Positions 5,316 to 5,808 of a DNA stretch of 5,808 nucleotides are shown here, one piece after another. The DNA comes from Actinomycetota bacterium. Its GTDB lineage: Bacteria; Actinomycetota; Actinomycetes; UBA12327. Where the stretch lies: contig JAPLBW010000053.1 of NCBI GenBank assembly GCA_026392555.1, positions 1 through 5,808 of the forward strand. Reading direction: 5' to 3'. A program made the position numbers and the translations under genes. Each line of letters opens with the position of its first letter. Positions within the stretch are counted from its first letter, which is position 1. The notes beneath the pieces are model-generated. The model searched no databases and was not told where the DNA came from. It worked only from the letters and a program-made list of their open reading frames with translations.

Positions 5316-5808
5316 GTGAGCGGGAGCCCAAGTTCATCGTCCGCCGAGGTCTCAGCTGACCTAGATGCGCGAGCCATAGCCACGACGCGAATCTTGACCA
5401 TGGATGCGGTGCAAAAGGCCGGCAACGGTCACCCCGGCACCGCGATGGCCCTGGCGCCTGTCGCCCATCACCTCTTTCAACAGGTCCTGGCGCACGACCC
5501 CGACGATCCGCACTGGATTGGTCGTGATCGCTTCATTTTGTCCCTTGGACACTCCAGTCTCACGCTCTACCTGCAACTGTTTCTGTGCGGCTATGGCCTC
5601 GAAATGGACGACATCAAGCAGCTGCGACAGTGGGGTTCGCTCACGCCAGGCCACCCCGAGTGGCAGCACACCGCCGGAGTCGAAACCACCACTGGACCCT
5701 TGGGTCAAGGAATTGGTAATGGCGTGGGCATGGCGTTGGCTGGCCGCCACGAGCGCTACCTACTCGACCCCACCGCGGCGCATTCCATCTTTGATCACCG
5801 CATCTGGG
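5316..5808 (+). CDS. tkt: Transketolase, N-terminal part, cut by window edge
   Basis: Thiamine-diphosphate enzyme of the non-oxidative pentose phosphate pathway, transferring two-carbon ketol units between sugar phosphates in the cytoplasm. Only the first 164 residues are present, and the frame is open to the right edge. GTG 5316 is preceded by GAAGGAG at good spacing. A short Ser/Ala-rich leader is followed by the pyrophosphate-binding domain signatures: AVQKAGNGHPGTAM (31-44, with H39), RDRFILSLGHSSLTLY (70-85, with H79), WGSLTPGHPEWQHTAGVE (106-123, with H113) and TTGPLGQGIGNGVGMA (125-140). These correspond to the conserved histidines and the GPLGQG loop that bind cofactor and substrate. 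The GDG magnesium motif would lie just beyond the window. Divergent from ctaB with 88-94 bases between, the usual actinobacterial arrangement (ctaB, tkt and usually tal next). Nothing suggests a defect in the visible part. Confidence 0.95.
   Translation, partial: MSGSPSSSSAEVSADLDARAIATTRILTMDAVQKAGNGHPGTAMALAPVAHHLFQQVLAHDPDDPHWIGRDRFILSLGHSSLTLYLQLFLCGYGLEMDDIKQLRQWGSLTPGHPEWQHTAGVETTTGPLGQGIGNGVGMALAGRHERYLLDPTAAHSIFDHRIW

Noticed and set aside
5361..5750. Long open frame on the minus strand opposite tkt
   Set aside because: It is the antisense of strongly conserved transketolase codons, has no family resemblance and is a compositional shadow.
1..5808. Mobile element, CRISPR array, phage or RNA gene in the window
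   Set aside because: No terminal repeats, transposase or integrase motifs, spaced direct repeats or tRNA-like cloverleaf were seen; nearly all bases are accounted for by housekeeping and regulatory genes.

Overview
The window looks like chromosomal DNA from an actinomycete (Actinomycetota) of moderately high GC. The main reason is gene content and order: an ABC-2 permease followed by ctaA, and ctaB divergent from tkt, is the heme A locus arrangement I know from actinobacteria such as Mycobacterium and Streptomyces. The protein sequences also have an actinobacterial character, for example the CtaA loop TGSGPHSGD and the kinase H-box SHRLRTPL. Two genes appear to have actinobacterial-type leaderless promoters. 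I see no insertion sequence, phage gene, CRISPR array, tRNA or rRNA.

Layout, left to right. The 3' part of an ABC-2 transporter permease (2-709, +) enters from the left edge. It is followed by heme A synthase ctaA (761-1675, +). A membrane-anchored hypothetical protein (1672-2241, -) converges on ctaA, with stop codons overlapping. From the divergent region 2242-2353 a two-component system runs rightward: an OmpR-type response regulator (2354-3040, +) and a HAMP-containing sensor histidine kinase (3043-4332, +). The kinase converges, again with overlapping stops, on ctaB (heme O synthase, 4329-5221, -). An 88-94 base divergent region separates ctaB from a 5'-partial transketolase gene, tkt (5316 to the right edge, +).

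How the genes relate. CtaB farnesylates protoheme IX to heme O, and CtaA oxidises heme O to heme A for aa3-type cytochrome oxidase. The ABC-2 permease is a customary neighbour of ctaA, and tkt (pentose phosphate pathway) a customary neighbour of ctaB. The two-component system and the divergent membrane protein form a separate three-gene module lying between the two heme genes. Its signal and regulon cannot be read from the sequence.

The most notable observation is that ctaB is broken as presented. About 61 bases are missing near 5006-5012, which removes the first Asp-rich prenyl-diphosphate/Mg motif and shifts the frame. The rest of the gene is well conserved, so this is either a very recent lesion or an assembly/sequencing error. 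The window is otherwise an ordinary, tightly packed actinobacterial housekeeping region, and I do not see a clear new defence, mobile or biosynthetic system.
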